Below, piece after piece: positions 17,264 through 25,050 of a stretch of 64,000 bases of DNA. This stretch comes from Micromonospora endolithica (GTDB lineage Bacteria; Actinomycetota; Actinomycetes; Mycobacteriales; Micromonosporaceae), in NCBI RefSeq assembly GCF_003626595.1, contig NZ_RBAK01000005.1:358613-422612 (forward strand), given 5' to 3'. The number at the start of each line of letters is the position of its first letter. The first letter of the stretch is position 1. Under the pieces are notes generated by a model. The model made no database searches. It was not told where the DNA came from and worked only from the letters and a program-made list of their open reading frames with translations. The position numbers and the translations under genes are program-made.

Positions 17264-17772
17264 GCGTCTCTCCCTGTCATGTCTGCGTCGGCGCCGGGGG
17301 GTCACCCGGCAACGCGCAACTCGTGCGCCTGTCCGGCTCGTGCCGGACGGGTTCCTGGCGACCGCGCCTAGCCCCGGTGGGGGTTGCCGCGCGGCGTGAG
17401 CCGGGTCGTCGTGCCGAACCCGGTTCGGGAGCGCCGGCGCCCAGTCGGGCCGCCCGCAAGGGTGTGCGGAGGCCGCGGCTGCGTTGCCGTCGTGGTCCAT
17501 ATTCGCATCAACCGTGAGCCCGCCCACAGTGCGCCCGGCCCGCACCGTGCGGCCCGACCGGTTCGTTACACGAAACGCCGGCTGTCCGCTCCATCGACGC
17601 CCGGCCGATCCGGTGATGGTTCGTCACCGTTCGGACGGATACGCGTGTCGACACGCTGTGAAGGGTTGGCTTACTCAGCGTCACTGGGAAAGGCTGCTCG
17701 TGCGGGATCGCCCGCCGATCGAGTGGTGCCTCTTCCGGGGGTCGCCGATCGGACCAGTGGAGGAGGGGTGCC
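17264..17772. other. Divergent intergenic region with two palindromes
   Basis: About 510 bases separate the minus-strand E1-alpha gene from the plus-strand Pro-rich gene. No convincing gene lies here. Two symmetric sites stand out: TTCGT-TAC-ACGAA at 17562-17574 and the perfect 14-bp palindrome GCGTGTCGACACGC at 17643-17656. Either could control one or both flanking genes. I cannot place promoter hexamers with confidence. Confidence 0.4.
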
Positions 17773-18585
17773 GTGGTCGAGCCACAGGACGCTCCCGGTA
17801 CGCCGTTCCTCGGCCGGCACCGGGCGCCGTCCGGCTACCGCCGGATCGTCGGCGCCCACCGGGCGGCGGGCGTGGGCGGCCCGTCCCGGGGCTACCTCTT
17901 CACCGTCGCGCTGCTCGCCGGCACCGCCTCGATGCCGATCCTGGCCGCGATCAGCACCGGTTCCGCGACGGTGGGCAGCAGTGCCCTCCCGGACGGCGGC
18001 ATCCCGTTCATCCCCACCCCCTCCGTCGGGCCGGTGGTGATCCCGTTGCCGGTGGCCAGCCAGCCGGCGCTGCCGCCGTCCACCCCGGCCCGGGTCGAAA
18101 CGGGGGCCGGGCCCACCGTCGTACCCCCACTTGTTGTCCCGGCGCCGGCCCCCCGGGTCCCGGAGCCGGCGCGCGGCGCGGGGCGGTCGGACATGCCTGC
18201 CGTCCCGCCGCACCGGCCGCGACCGCTGCCGCCTCCCCCGGTGCCGATCCGGCCGCCGATCCCGACGCCGCCGCCGGCGCCGACGCCCAGCGCCGAACCG
18301 CCCAGCGCCGAACCGACGCCCAGCGCCGAACCGACGCCGACGCCCGCACCCACCGCGTCGGCGGAGCCGACCAGCACGTCCACCCGGCCGCCGGCCGAAC
18401 CCGAACCGACCGCCGGCCCCACCGCGACCGTTCCGCCGTCCGAGCCGACCCCGAGCGCCCCGCCGTCCGAACCCAGCCCGACCCCCGGCCGCACCGACGC
18501 CCCGACGACCGCCCCGGCGATCTCGCCGACCGCCGCCCCGACGGGTGCCACGGCGGTGCGGGGCGGGGCGGGGGCGCGGCGCTGA
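17773..18585 (+). CDS. Pro/Ala/Thr-rich exported or membrane-anchored protein
   Basis: A 270-residue protein. One hydrophobic helix at about 40-60 (GYLFTVALLAGTASMPILAAI) follows a basic, Arg/His-containing N-terminus. After it, almost the whole chain is Pro-rich, with PSAEP and PTPS units repeated at about 170-250. Such regions usually span the cell wall or act as linkers; no folded domain is visible. A GGAGGAGG-like ribosome site precedes GTG 17773. The stop codon overlaps the likely start of the next gene, so the two are probably co-translated. Function unknown. Confidence 0.65.
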   Translation: MVEPQDAPGTPFLGRHRAPSGYRRIVGAHRAAGVGGPSRGYLFTVALLAGTASMPILAAISTGSATVGSSALPDGGIPFIPTPSVGPVVIPLPVASQPALPPSTPARVETGAGPTVVPPLVVPAPAPRVPEPARGAGRSDMPAVPPHRPRPLPPPPVPIRPPIPTPPPAPTPSAEPPSAEPTPSAEPTPTPAPTASAEPTSTSTRPPAEPEPTAGPTATVPPSEPTPSAPPSEPSPTPGRTDAPTTAPAISPTAAPTGATAVRGGAGARR

Positions 18586-19226
18586 GCGGAGCGGACGGTG
18601 CCGGGGCGGACGACCTCGCCGGGACGACCGCCACGCCGCCGCCCGGGCCGACGCTGCGGCTGGCCCGGCTGGTGACCGAGCTGACCGCCCCCGCGGTCGT
18701 GGTCTCCGCGCTGACCGTGGCCGTCGGCTGGCACAGCGCCCGGGGCGGCATGCGCGGGCTCGCCTGGGGCCTGCTCGCCACCGTCTTCGTCAGCGGGATC
18801 CCGTTCGCGTACATCGTCGGTGGCGTGCGTCGCGGTCGGCTGACCGACCGCCACGTACGCCGGCGCGACCAACGGCGGGTGCCGCTGCTGTTCGGCCTCG
18901 GCTCGGTCGCCGCCGGCGCCGCCCTGCTCGCGGCGCTCGGCGCGCCCCGTCCGGTGCTCGCCCTGGCGGCTGCCGGCACGGTGGGCCTGGTGGTGGCGGT
19001 GGTGCTGAGCCACCGGTGGAAGCCGTCGATCCACTCGGCGGTCGCCGCCGGCGCGGTGGTGGTGCTGACCGTGACGTTCGGCGCCCGGCTGCTGGTGGCC
19101 GCGCCGCTGCTCGCCCTGGTCGGATGGTCCCGGGTCCGGCTGCGCGACCACACCCTGCCGCAGGTGCTGGCCGGCGCGACGTTCGGCGCGCTGGTCGCCG
19201 GCGTGGTCTTCACGACCCTGCGCTGA
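18582..19226 (+). CDS. PAP2-like membrane protein, probable CTG start
   Basis: A 214-residue integral membrane protein if started at CTG 18582. It has about six helices. PAP2-superfamily remnants are RRDQRRVPLL, a WKPSIHSAVAAG stretch (PSxH-like) and GWSRVRLRDHTLPQV (SR-x4-DHT), so it is a divergent phosphatidate-phosphatase-like protein. No ATG, GTG or TTG lies in frame near the family's usual N-terminus (TLRLARLVTEL). The only ordinary alternative, GTG 18672, would remove that part. CTG 18582 overlaps the upstream TGA exactly as ATGA/GTGA overlaps do elsewhere in this window. Catalytic competence is uncertain. Confidence 0.65.
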   Translation: MSGADGAGADDLAGTTATPPPGPTLRLARLVTELTAPAVVVSALTVAVGWHSARGGMRGLAWGLLATVFVSGIPFAYIVGGVRRGRLTDRHVRRRDQRRVPLLFGLGSVAAGAALLAALGAPRPVLALAAAGTVGLVVAVVLSHRWKPSIHSAVAAGAVVVLTVTFGARLLVAAPLLALVGWSRVRLRDHTLPQVLAGATFGALVAGVVFTTLR

Positions 19227-19246
19227 GCGTCCGGGCGGTGGGCGGG

Positions 19247-19933
19247 TCAGCGGTCGGGGCGGAGCATCGGGGGGTGCAGCAGCGGTGCGGGACCGCGCCG
19301 GAACAGCTGCGCCGGTCGCCCCCGGTCGCCCTCGGTGGCCCGACCGACCGGCTCGACGAAGCCGGGCGTGCCGGTCACCTTGCGGTGGAAGTTGCGGGGG
19401 TCGAGCCGGGTGCCCCACACCGTCTCGTAGACGGCGCGCAGTTGGGCCACGGTGAACTCCGGTGGGCAGAAGGCCGCCGCCAGCGGTGTGTACTCCAGCT
19501 TGGCCCGGGCGCGTTCCACCCCGTCGGCGAGGATCCGATCGTGGTCGAAGGCGAGCTGACCGGGGGTGAGCCGGGAGACCGGCAGCCAGTCCGCGGAGGC
19601 GGCGTCGGTGCCGGCGACCGGGGCGCTCAGGTCGGGTAGCAGCGCCAGCCAGGCCACCGTGACCACCCGGCCGCGTGGGTCCCGGCCGGGCCGGCCGTAC
19701 GTGCCGAGCTGTTCCAGGTGCCCGGCCGGCTCGGCGAGCCCGGTCTCCTCGGCCAACTCGCGTACGGCGGCGTCGGGCAGGTCCTCGTCGATGCCCACGA
19801 AGCCGCCGGGCAGCGCCCAGCGTCCCTGGTACGGCGGCACCCCGCGCCGGACCAGCAGGACGCTCAGCTCCGTGGCGCGGACGGTGAGCACGACCAGGTC
19901 GGCGGTCACCGCGAAGGGCGGGTACTCGGTCAT
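19247..19933 (-). CDS. Nudix hydrolase with C-terminal winged helix (NrtR-like regulator)
   Basis: A 228-residue protein. A complete Nudix box (G-x5-E-x7-R-E-L-x-E-E-x-G-L) occupies residues 44-66, so ADP-ribose-type hydrolysis is possible. Residues from about 145 form a winged-helix-like domain (EFTVAQLRAVYETVWG, DPRNFHRKV, FVEPVG), as in the NrtR family, which senses ADP-ribose and represses NAD-metabolism genes. It diverges from an SPFH gene and an NAD-kinase-like gene; a near-palindrome between them (19971-19993) is a candidate operator. An AAGGTGG ribosome site supports ATG 19933. A pure hydrolase role cannot be excluded. Confidence 0.82.
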   Translation of the reverse strand: MTEYPPFAVTADLVVLTVRATELSVLLVRRGVPPYQGRWALPGGFVGIDEDLPDAAVRELAEETGLAEPAGHLEQLGTYGRPGRDPRGRVVTVAWLALLPDLSAPVAGTDAASADWLPVSRLTPGQLAFDHDRILADGVERARAKLEYTPLAAAFCPPEFTVAQLRAVYETVWGTRLDPRNFHRKVTGTPGFVEPVGRATEGDRGRPAQLFRRGPAPLLHPPMLRPDR

Positions 19934-19948
19934 CTCTTTATCACCACC

Positions 19949-19993
19949 TTGACGAGAATCTAGCAGACGGTTTATCGTCATCACGACGACAAA
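19949..19993 (+). promoter_or_regulatory. Promoter and near-palindromic operator of the SPFH-NADK operon
   Basis: A -35 TTGACG (19949-19954) and -10 TATCGT (19973-19978) are 18 bp apart, a strong vegetative promoter. A 23-bp inverted repeat at 19971-19993 has left arm TTTATCGTCAT and right arm ACGACGACAAA around a central C; nine of eleven positions are symmetric. It covers the -10 and the start region. Its place in the divergent space suggests it is the target of the adjacent Nudix/winged-helix protein. That link is inference. Confidence 0.6.
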
Positions 19994-20005
19994 GGAAGGA
20001 ACGAC

Positions 20006-21067
20006 ATGGCCGACGTGACGAAACGGCTCTTCCTGCGCCACCTGCGCGGCACCCCGACCAGCTGGGTACGGCTGCACGTGGGCGGGCGGGTCCGCCGGGA
20101 GGGCATCGGGCAGTCCTTCTGGTACCGGCCGCTGTACGCGGTGCTCAGCGAGGTGCCGGTGGACGACCGGGAGCTGCCGCTGCTGTTCCACGCCCGCACC
20201 GGCGACTTCGCCGACATCACCGTGCAGGCCACGGTCACCTACCGGGTGGCCGACCCGGCGCTGGCCGCCGCCCGCCTCGACTTCTCCCTCGACCCGCGTA
20301 CCGGCCGGGCCCGGTCCCGTCCGCTCGACCAGGTCGCCACCCTGCTCGCCGAGCTGGCCCAGCAGCCCGCGCTGGACCTGCTCGCCCGGGTGCCGCTGGC
20401 CGAGGCGCTGACCACCGTCGCGCCGGTCCGGGAGGCGGTCTCCACCGCCCTGGCCGACGAACCACGGCTCGCCGACATCGGGGTCGCCGTGGTCAGCGCC
20501 CGGGTGGTCGCCATCCGCCCCGAACCGGAGCTGGAACGCGCCCTCCAGACGCCGACCCGGGAGGCGGTGCAGGTCCAGGCCGACCGGGCCACCTACGCCC
20601 GCCGGGCCCAGGCGGTGGAGCAGGAACGCTCGATCGCCGAGAACGAACTCCAGAACAAGATCGAGCTGGCCCGGCGGGAACAGCAACTCGTCGAACAGCA
20701 CGGCGCGAACTCCCGCCGCAAGGCGGAACTGGACGCCGCCGCCGAACTCGCCACCGCCCAGGGCAAGGCCGAACGGGAGAAGGTGGTCAACGCCGCCGCC
20801 GCGGAACGGGCCCGGGTGCTGGCCGGCGCCGAGGCGGAGAAGGAGCGCGTCCTGGCCGCCGCGAGGGCCGACCAGGTGCGTACGGTCGGGCTCGCCGAGG
20901 CCGACGCGGAGGCGGCGAAGCTGGCCGCGTACGCCGAGCTGCCGCCGGAGGTGCTGCGTGCCCTCACCGTCCGGGACCTGGCCGGGCAGCTGCCGCAGAT
21001 CGGGCAGCTCACCGTCACCCCGGACCTGGTGAGCGACCTGCTCGCCCGGCTGGCCCCGGCCCGATGA
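20006..21067 (+). CDS. SPFH/Band 7 domain protein
   Basis: A 353-residue protein. The SPFH/band-7 fold covers about 20-185 (FWYRPLYAVLSEVPVDDRELPLLF, in overlapping pieces, then VQATVTYRVADPALAA). A long Ala/Glu-rich coiled coil runs at about 190-310 (AQAVEQERSIAENELQNKIE, REQQLVEQHGANSRRKAEL). The tail carries LAAYAELPPEVLRALTVRDL. No N-terminal membrane helix is apparent, unlike many stomatins, so it may be cytoplasmic or peripheral. GGAAGGA precedes ATG 20006. The stop overlaps the start of the NAD-kinase-like gene (ATGA), so the two products are made together and may form one complex. Confidence 0.85.
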   Translation: MADVTKRLFLRHLRGTPTSWVRLHVGGRVRREGIGQSFWYRPLYAVLSEVPVDDRELPLLFHARTGDFADITVQATVTYRVADPALAAARLDFSLDPRTGRARSRPLDQVATLLAELAQQPALDLLARVPLAEALTTVAPVREAVSTALADEPRLADIGVAVVSARVVAIRPEPELERALQTPTREAVQVQADRATYARRAQAVEQERSIAENELQNKIELARREQQLVEQHGANSRRKAELDAAAELATAQGKAEREKVVNAAAAERARVLAGAEAEKERVLAAARADQVRTVGLAEADAEAAKLAAYAELPPEVLRALTVRDLAGQLPQIGQLTVTPDLVSDLLARLAPAR

Positions 21068-21972
21068 GCACCCTGCCGCCCCGGGTCGTCGTGGTGAGCC
21101 GGCACAGCGAGCTGGAGGAGCTGCTGGCCCGGCACGGCACCCGGGCGGCGGCCGCCTGGTACCTGCGGGAGCGGGGACGGGACCTGGCCGAGGTGGAGTC
21201 CCGGCACGAGGCGCTGCACACCGCGCTGACCACGGTCGCCGCCGCCGTACCGCCGGACTGGCGGCGCGGCGCGGTCGACCGGGCCGACCTGCCCCGCTTC
21301 CTCTTCGGGCCGGAGGACGTGGTGGTCGCGGTCGGTCCGGACGGGTTGGTCGCGAACGTCGCGAAGTACCTGGCCGGGCAGCCGGTCGTCGGCGTCGACC
21401 CGGAGCCCGGCCGCAACGCCGGGGTGCTGGTCCGGCACCGGGCCGGGACGCTGGCCGAGCTGCTCCCGGCGGTCGTCGCCGGCCGGGCGCCGACCCGGGC
21501 CCGGACGATGGTCCGGGCCGCGCTCGACGACGGCCAGGAACTGGTCGGCCTCAACGAGGTGTACGTGGGGCACTCGTCCCACCAGTCCGCCCGCTACCAG
21601 CTCACCGCGCCCGTCGGGGGGCGGGCGCGGCGGGAACGGCACTCCTCCTCCGGGGTGGTCGTCGGCAGCGGTACGGGGGCGACCGGCTGGTGCGCGTCCA
21701 TCGCGCGGGACCGTCCGGGTGCGCCACCGCCGCCGGCACCGCAGGAGGAGGCACTGTGCTGGTTCGTCCGGGAGGCGTGGCCCTCCCCGGTCACCGGGGT
21801 GACGCTGACCGCCGGTCGCCTCGACCGGGGTGAGCACCTGGAACTGACCGCCGAGTCCGACGGTCTGGTGGTCTTCGCCGACGGCCTGGAGAACGACCGG
21901 GTGAGCCTGGACTGGGGACAGCGCCTCACCGTCGCCGTCGCCCCCCGCCACCTCACCCTCGTCGAGGTGTAA
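21064..21972 (+). CDS. NAD-kinase-like protein
   Basis: A 302-residue protein with the fold markers of ATP-NAD kinases: VVVAVGPDGLVANVAKYL in the position of the GGDGT loop, then QPVVGVDPEPGRNAGVL, LNEVYVGHSSHQSARYQL (the NE motif) and SSSGVVVGSGTGATGW (the DG-x-x-x-S-T-P-T-G-S region). The catalytic GGDG is altered to GPDG and the DG of the second motif to SSG. It may therefore have changed activity or act as a nucleotide sensor. It is translationally coupled to the SPFH gene and sits opposite a Nudix regulator, which fits a role in NAD(P) balance. Confidence 0.75.
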   Translation: MSTLPPRVVVVSRHSELEELLARHGTRAAAAWYLRERGRDLAEVESRHEALHTALTTVAAAVPPDWRRGAVDRADLPRFLFGPEDVVVAVGPDGLVANVAKYLAGQPVVGVDPEPGRNAGVLVRHRAGTLAELLPAVVAGRAPTRARTMVRAALDDGQELVGLNEVYVGHSSHQSARYQLTAPVGGRARRERHSSSGVVVGSGTGATGWCASIARDRPGAPPPPAPQEEALCWFVREAWPSPVTGVTLTAGRLDRGEHLELTAESDGLVVFADGLENDRVSLDWGQRLTVAVAPRHLTLVEV

Positions 21973-22051
21973 GGAAGGGCCCCTGCTTAACGCCTGGTGT
22001 AGAGGAAGGGCCCCTTTTTAACGCCAGGCGTTAGGAAGGGGCCCTTCCTTG
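21972..22051. repeat. Inverted-repeat element between convergent genes (copy 1)
   Basis: The core is a 22-bp stem, 22004-22025 with 22027-22048, around a single A; as RNA it pairs fully with two G-U pairs. Each arm carries GGAAGGGCCCC and the centre reads AACGCCAGGCGTT. An extra half-unit lies at 21972-22001. A similar element lies at 57052-57097. Both copies lie between convergent genes, so a bidirectional terminator or dispersed hairpin repeat is likely. Confidence 0.75.
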
Positions 22052-22068
22052 TCGCGAGCAGCGGGGGG

Positions 22069-23289
22069 TCAGGCGCCGTCGTCGGCGAGCCGGTGCCGGT
22101 TGGCCTCGATCCACGCGTCCAGGGCCGCCGGGTCGTCCGGGTCGACGCCGTCCGCCATCAGCTGCGCCACCGCGGCGGTGGCCGGGCTGCGCCGCTCGCC
22201 GGTGGTGTAGAGCCGGGCGAACTCCGGCACCATCTCCTCGATCGCCTCGTCGGTCTGCGCCGCGGCCTGCTCCGACAGCCCCCGCTTGCGGGAGGCGTAC
22301 GCGGCCCAGGCCCGCAGCACCCGGGGCAGCAGCGCGGCGTCGTCCATGTCCAGCACGGCCCGCCGGTGCACCCAGTCGAGCAGGAACAGGCCGGCGACGG
22401 TGGGGCTCCACCGCATCGGGTCCGGGTCGGTGAAGCTCGCCGCGTGGTCCAGCAGCAGGCTGATGCAGAAGTGCAGCGACGCCAGCTCGCCGCCGTCGAT
22501 GGTGTCCAGGCCGAAGCGGGCCGCCTCCGGCGCGGCGAGGAAACGGCGGACCAGCTCCGTACGCTCGGCGCTGGTCAGTGGCTCGGCCGGTCCGGCGCTG
22601 CCGGCGCGGCCGGCGGGCAGCAGGGCCAACCTGGCTCCGACCAGGGCCCGGTCGGTGGCGAGCGAGCCCTCGCCGGGCAACTCGCTGAGGTCGTCGGTGA
22701 CGGCCAGGTGCCGGCCCACCTCGGTGTGCATCCGGGCCGGCTGCTCCTCCCGGAACCAGGTCAGGTCGTCGCCCTCGCACATCTGCCGCACCTGGTCGAT
22801 CACCCGGGCGGCGGGCCCGCCCACGAAGACGTCCTTGGTGATGCCGATGTTGTGGTCGACCAGGGCGACCAGCGCGTGCTCCGGCCCGCCGGAGGCGTCG
22901 TCGTAGGCGAAGGTCGCCAGGTAGGAGGTCTGGTCCCCGTACACGTCGCCGTAGGACCAGCAGCCGGTCAGGTGGACCCGCCCGAGCTGGCCGGACCACA
23001 CGGGCGCGGCGGCGCCGGGGCGGACCCGGTCGGCGCCCGCCGCGTCCGGGACCAGGGTGGCGAAGACGGAACGGATCGTGGTCGCGGCCGCGGTGCGGCG
23101 GCGGGAGGTGGCGGCGAGGAAGCCCGCCACGAACTCGCGGACAGCGGCCTCCCGCCCGGTCTCGGCGACGGCGTAGACGCTGCCCAGCAGGGCCGCGCCG
23201 AGCATCTCGGCGTCCAGCGCGGAGTCGAGCTTGGCGACGTCCCGGGCGGCGTGCAGCACCGCGTCGTAGGGGGTCTGAGGCGTTCCCAT
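22069..23289 (-). CDS. Conserved hypothetical protein (406 aa)
   Basis: A 406-residue protein, mostly helical and Ala/Leu-rich, with no signal peptide or membrane helix. Distinct parts are an N-terminal helical section (LHAARDVAKLDSALDAEMLG), a central segment with WSYGDVYGDQTSYLATF and VALVDHNIGITKDVFVGGPA, and a helical C-terminus. I do not recognise the family, though it looks like a conserved actinobacterial protein. It lies 54 bases after the second dynamin-like GTPase gene on the same strand, so it may be the third gene of that operon. Confidence 0.65.
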   Translation of the reverse strand: MGTPQTPYDAVLHAARDVAKLDSALDAEMLGAALLGSVYAVAETGREAAVREFVAGFLAATSRRRTAAATTIRSVFATLVPDAAGADRVRPGAAAPVWSGQLGRVHLTGCWSYGDVYGDQTSYLATFAYDDASGGPEHALVALVDHNIGITKDVFVGGPAARVIDQVRQMCEGDDLTWFREEQPARMHTEVGRHLAVTDDLSELPGEGSLATDRALVGARLALLPAGRAGSAGPAEPLTSAERTELVRRFLAAPEAARFGLDTIDGGELASLHFCISLLLDHAASFTDPDPMRWSPTVAGLFLLDWVHRRAVLDMDDAALLPRVLRAWAAYASRKRGLSEQAAAQTDEAIEEMVPEFARLYTTGERRSPATAAVAQLMADGVDPDDPAALDAWIEANRHRLADDGA

Positions 23290-23343
23290 CCACCGACCCT
23301 ACGTCGCCGACGCTCCCGGGACAGCGGAGCCGCACGGTAGGAA

Positions 23344-25050
23344 TCAGCGGTGCGCGGCGTCCCGCAGGGCGGTTCGGGCCTCGGCGTAGGTGCCGAGCAC
23401 CGCGCGCACCGGGCGCAGGACGTACTCCTCGCCGACGTCGGCGACGGCCGCGGTGAGCCGCCGTTCGGCCCGGCGGCGGGCCCGCCGGGCCGCCCAGCGG
23501 ACGACCGGCCGGGTGACCGCCGCGACCAGCAGACCGGCGAGCAGGCCGCCGAGCAGCAGCAGGGTCGGCAGCGGCACGTCGCCCACGGTGGGGTTGTCCA
23601 GCGCGGGCAGGCCGAGGGCGCGCAGCGCGTACCCGAGGACCAGCCAGCCCAGCCCGACCACCGCGGCGAGGGTGACCAGCCACTGCAGGCCGCCGACCAG
23701 CCGCCACCAGACCGGCCGGTGGTCCATCCCCAGGTCGGTGCCGGCGATCGTGCGGTCCAATGCGTCCGGCAGGTCACCGAGGCGGGACCGGGCGGCGTTG
23801 GTGACCGCGCCCGGCCAGACACCGGGCAGCGGCGCTCCGGCGCGGTCGGCGACCGCCCGGATGGCCAGGCCGACGGCGGCGCGCTGGGCGGAGGTGGGTT
23901 CGGGCACCGAGGTCGCGGCGACCAGGCTCTCCGCCGCCGGGTCGGCGGCGGAGGAGGCGGCGGCGGAGGAGGTGGCGGTGCCGGGCAGGTGCAGCCGGCG
24001 CAGCGGGTCCGGCCGCAGCCGCCGCCAGCCCCGGACCAGCGGCCACCCGGTGGTCGCCGCGCCCCGGTGCCGGTACGCGCGCTCGACCGCGTCGCCGACC
24101 GCCGGCACCCCGGCCGCGCCGGCCAGCGCCCGATGCAGTCCGGCGACCGTGGCGTCGTCCGGCCGGGTGGGCGGCTCGGCCTCGCCGACCAGGTCGCCGA
24201 GGCCGGCGACCACGCTGTCCACATCGCCGGCCAGCCGGCGCAGGGCGGCCTGGCGTTCCGCGACGGTACGCTCCAGCGCCTCGCGTAGCCCGGTCAGGCC
24301 GTCCGGGTCGACGGCGGTGGTGGACAGCAGCGGCACCCCCTCCAGCCCGTCGGCGTCGAGCAGCCGGCGCAGGTCGGCCAGCACCCGGGGCAGCTCGGGC
24401 GCGGCCAGCCGGTCGGCCTGGTTGAGCACGACCACGGTGACGTCCCGGTGCCGGTGGAACTCGCGCAGGTAGCTGTCGTGGATCACCCGGTCGGCGTACT
24501 TCTGCGGGTCGACCACCCAGATCACCAGGTCGACCAGGCCGAGCAGCCGGTCCACCTCCAGCCGGTGGGACCGCTGCACCGAGTCGAAGTCGGGCAGGTC
24601 GAGCAGGATCAGACCGTGCATCGCGCACTCGTCGTCGCCGTCCAGCACGCTCTCCCGGACGAACCGGTGCCGGGGCAGCACGCCGATCCAGTCGAGCAGC
24701 CGGTTGCCGCCGTCCAGCGGCCCCCACACGCAGGCGTGGGTGACGCCGGTGGTCGGGCGGCGTACCCCGACCGGGGACAGCTCCATCCGGGCCAGGGCGT
24801 TGAACAGGCTGGACTTGCCGCTGCCGGTGGCGCCGGCGAGGGCCACCACGGTGTGGTCGCGGGAGAGCGCCAACCGGGTGCCGGCCCGCTCGACGAGGGT
24901 GTGCGCCGGCACCAGCGGGGTGTCCGGCAGGTGCCCGTCGACCAGGGTCAGGAACCGGCGTACCGCCTCCAGGCGGGCGACCAGCCGGTCCGCGTCCACC
25001 CGCTGGTCGGCGCGGAACGTCTGGCGCATGCGTCCGACGATGTTGCTCAC
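23344..25050 (-). CDS. Dynamin-like/YfjP-type membrane GTPase (second of pair)
   Basis: A 568-residue protein. GTPase motifs are the P-loop GATGSGKSS (about 73-81), the DLPDFDS G3 motif near 140, and NQAD (G4) near 208. Two hydrophobic helices at about 440-510 (LVTLAAVVGLGWLVLGYAL, LLLLGGLLAGLLVAAV) and flanking helical regions suggest a membrane-remodelling dynamin-like protein. Streptomyces has a comparable adjacent pair, DynA/DynB, at sporulation septa; equivalence is inferred from arrangement and domains. Its GTG overlaps the stop of the upstream GTPase gene by four bases (GTGA). Confidence 0.75.
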   Translation of the reverse strand: MSNIVGRMRQTFRADQRVDADRLVARLEAVRRFLTLVDGHLPDTPLVPAHTLVERAGTRLALSRDHTVVALAGATGSGKSSLFNALARMELSPVGVRRPTTGVTHACVWGPLDGGNRLLDWIGVLPRHRFVRESVLDGDDECAMHGLILLDLPDFDSVQRSHRLEVDRLLGLVDLVIWVVDPQKYADRVIHDSYLREFHRHRDVTVVVLNQADRLAAPELPRVLADLRRLLDADGLEGVPLLSTTAVDPDGLTGLREALERTVAERQAALRRLAGDVDSVVAGLGDLVGEAEPPTRPDDATVAGLHRALAGAAGVPAVGDAVERAYRHRGAATTGWPLVRGWRRLRPDPLRRLHLPGTATSSAAASSAADPAAESLVAATSVPEPTSAQRAAVGLAIRAVADRAGAPLPGVWPGAVTNAARSRLGDLPDALDRTIAGTDLGMDHRPVWWRLVGGLQWLVTLAAVVGLGWLVLGYALRALGLPALDNPTVGDVPLPTLLLLGGLLAGLLVAAVTRPVVRWAARRARRRAERRLTAAVADVGEEYVLRPVRAVLGTYAEARTALRDAAHR

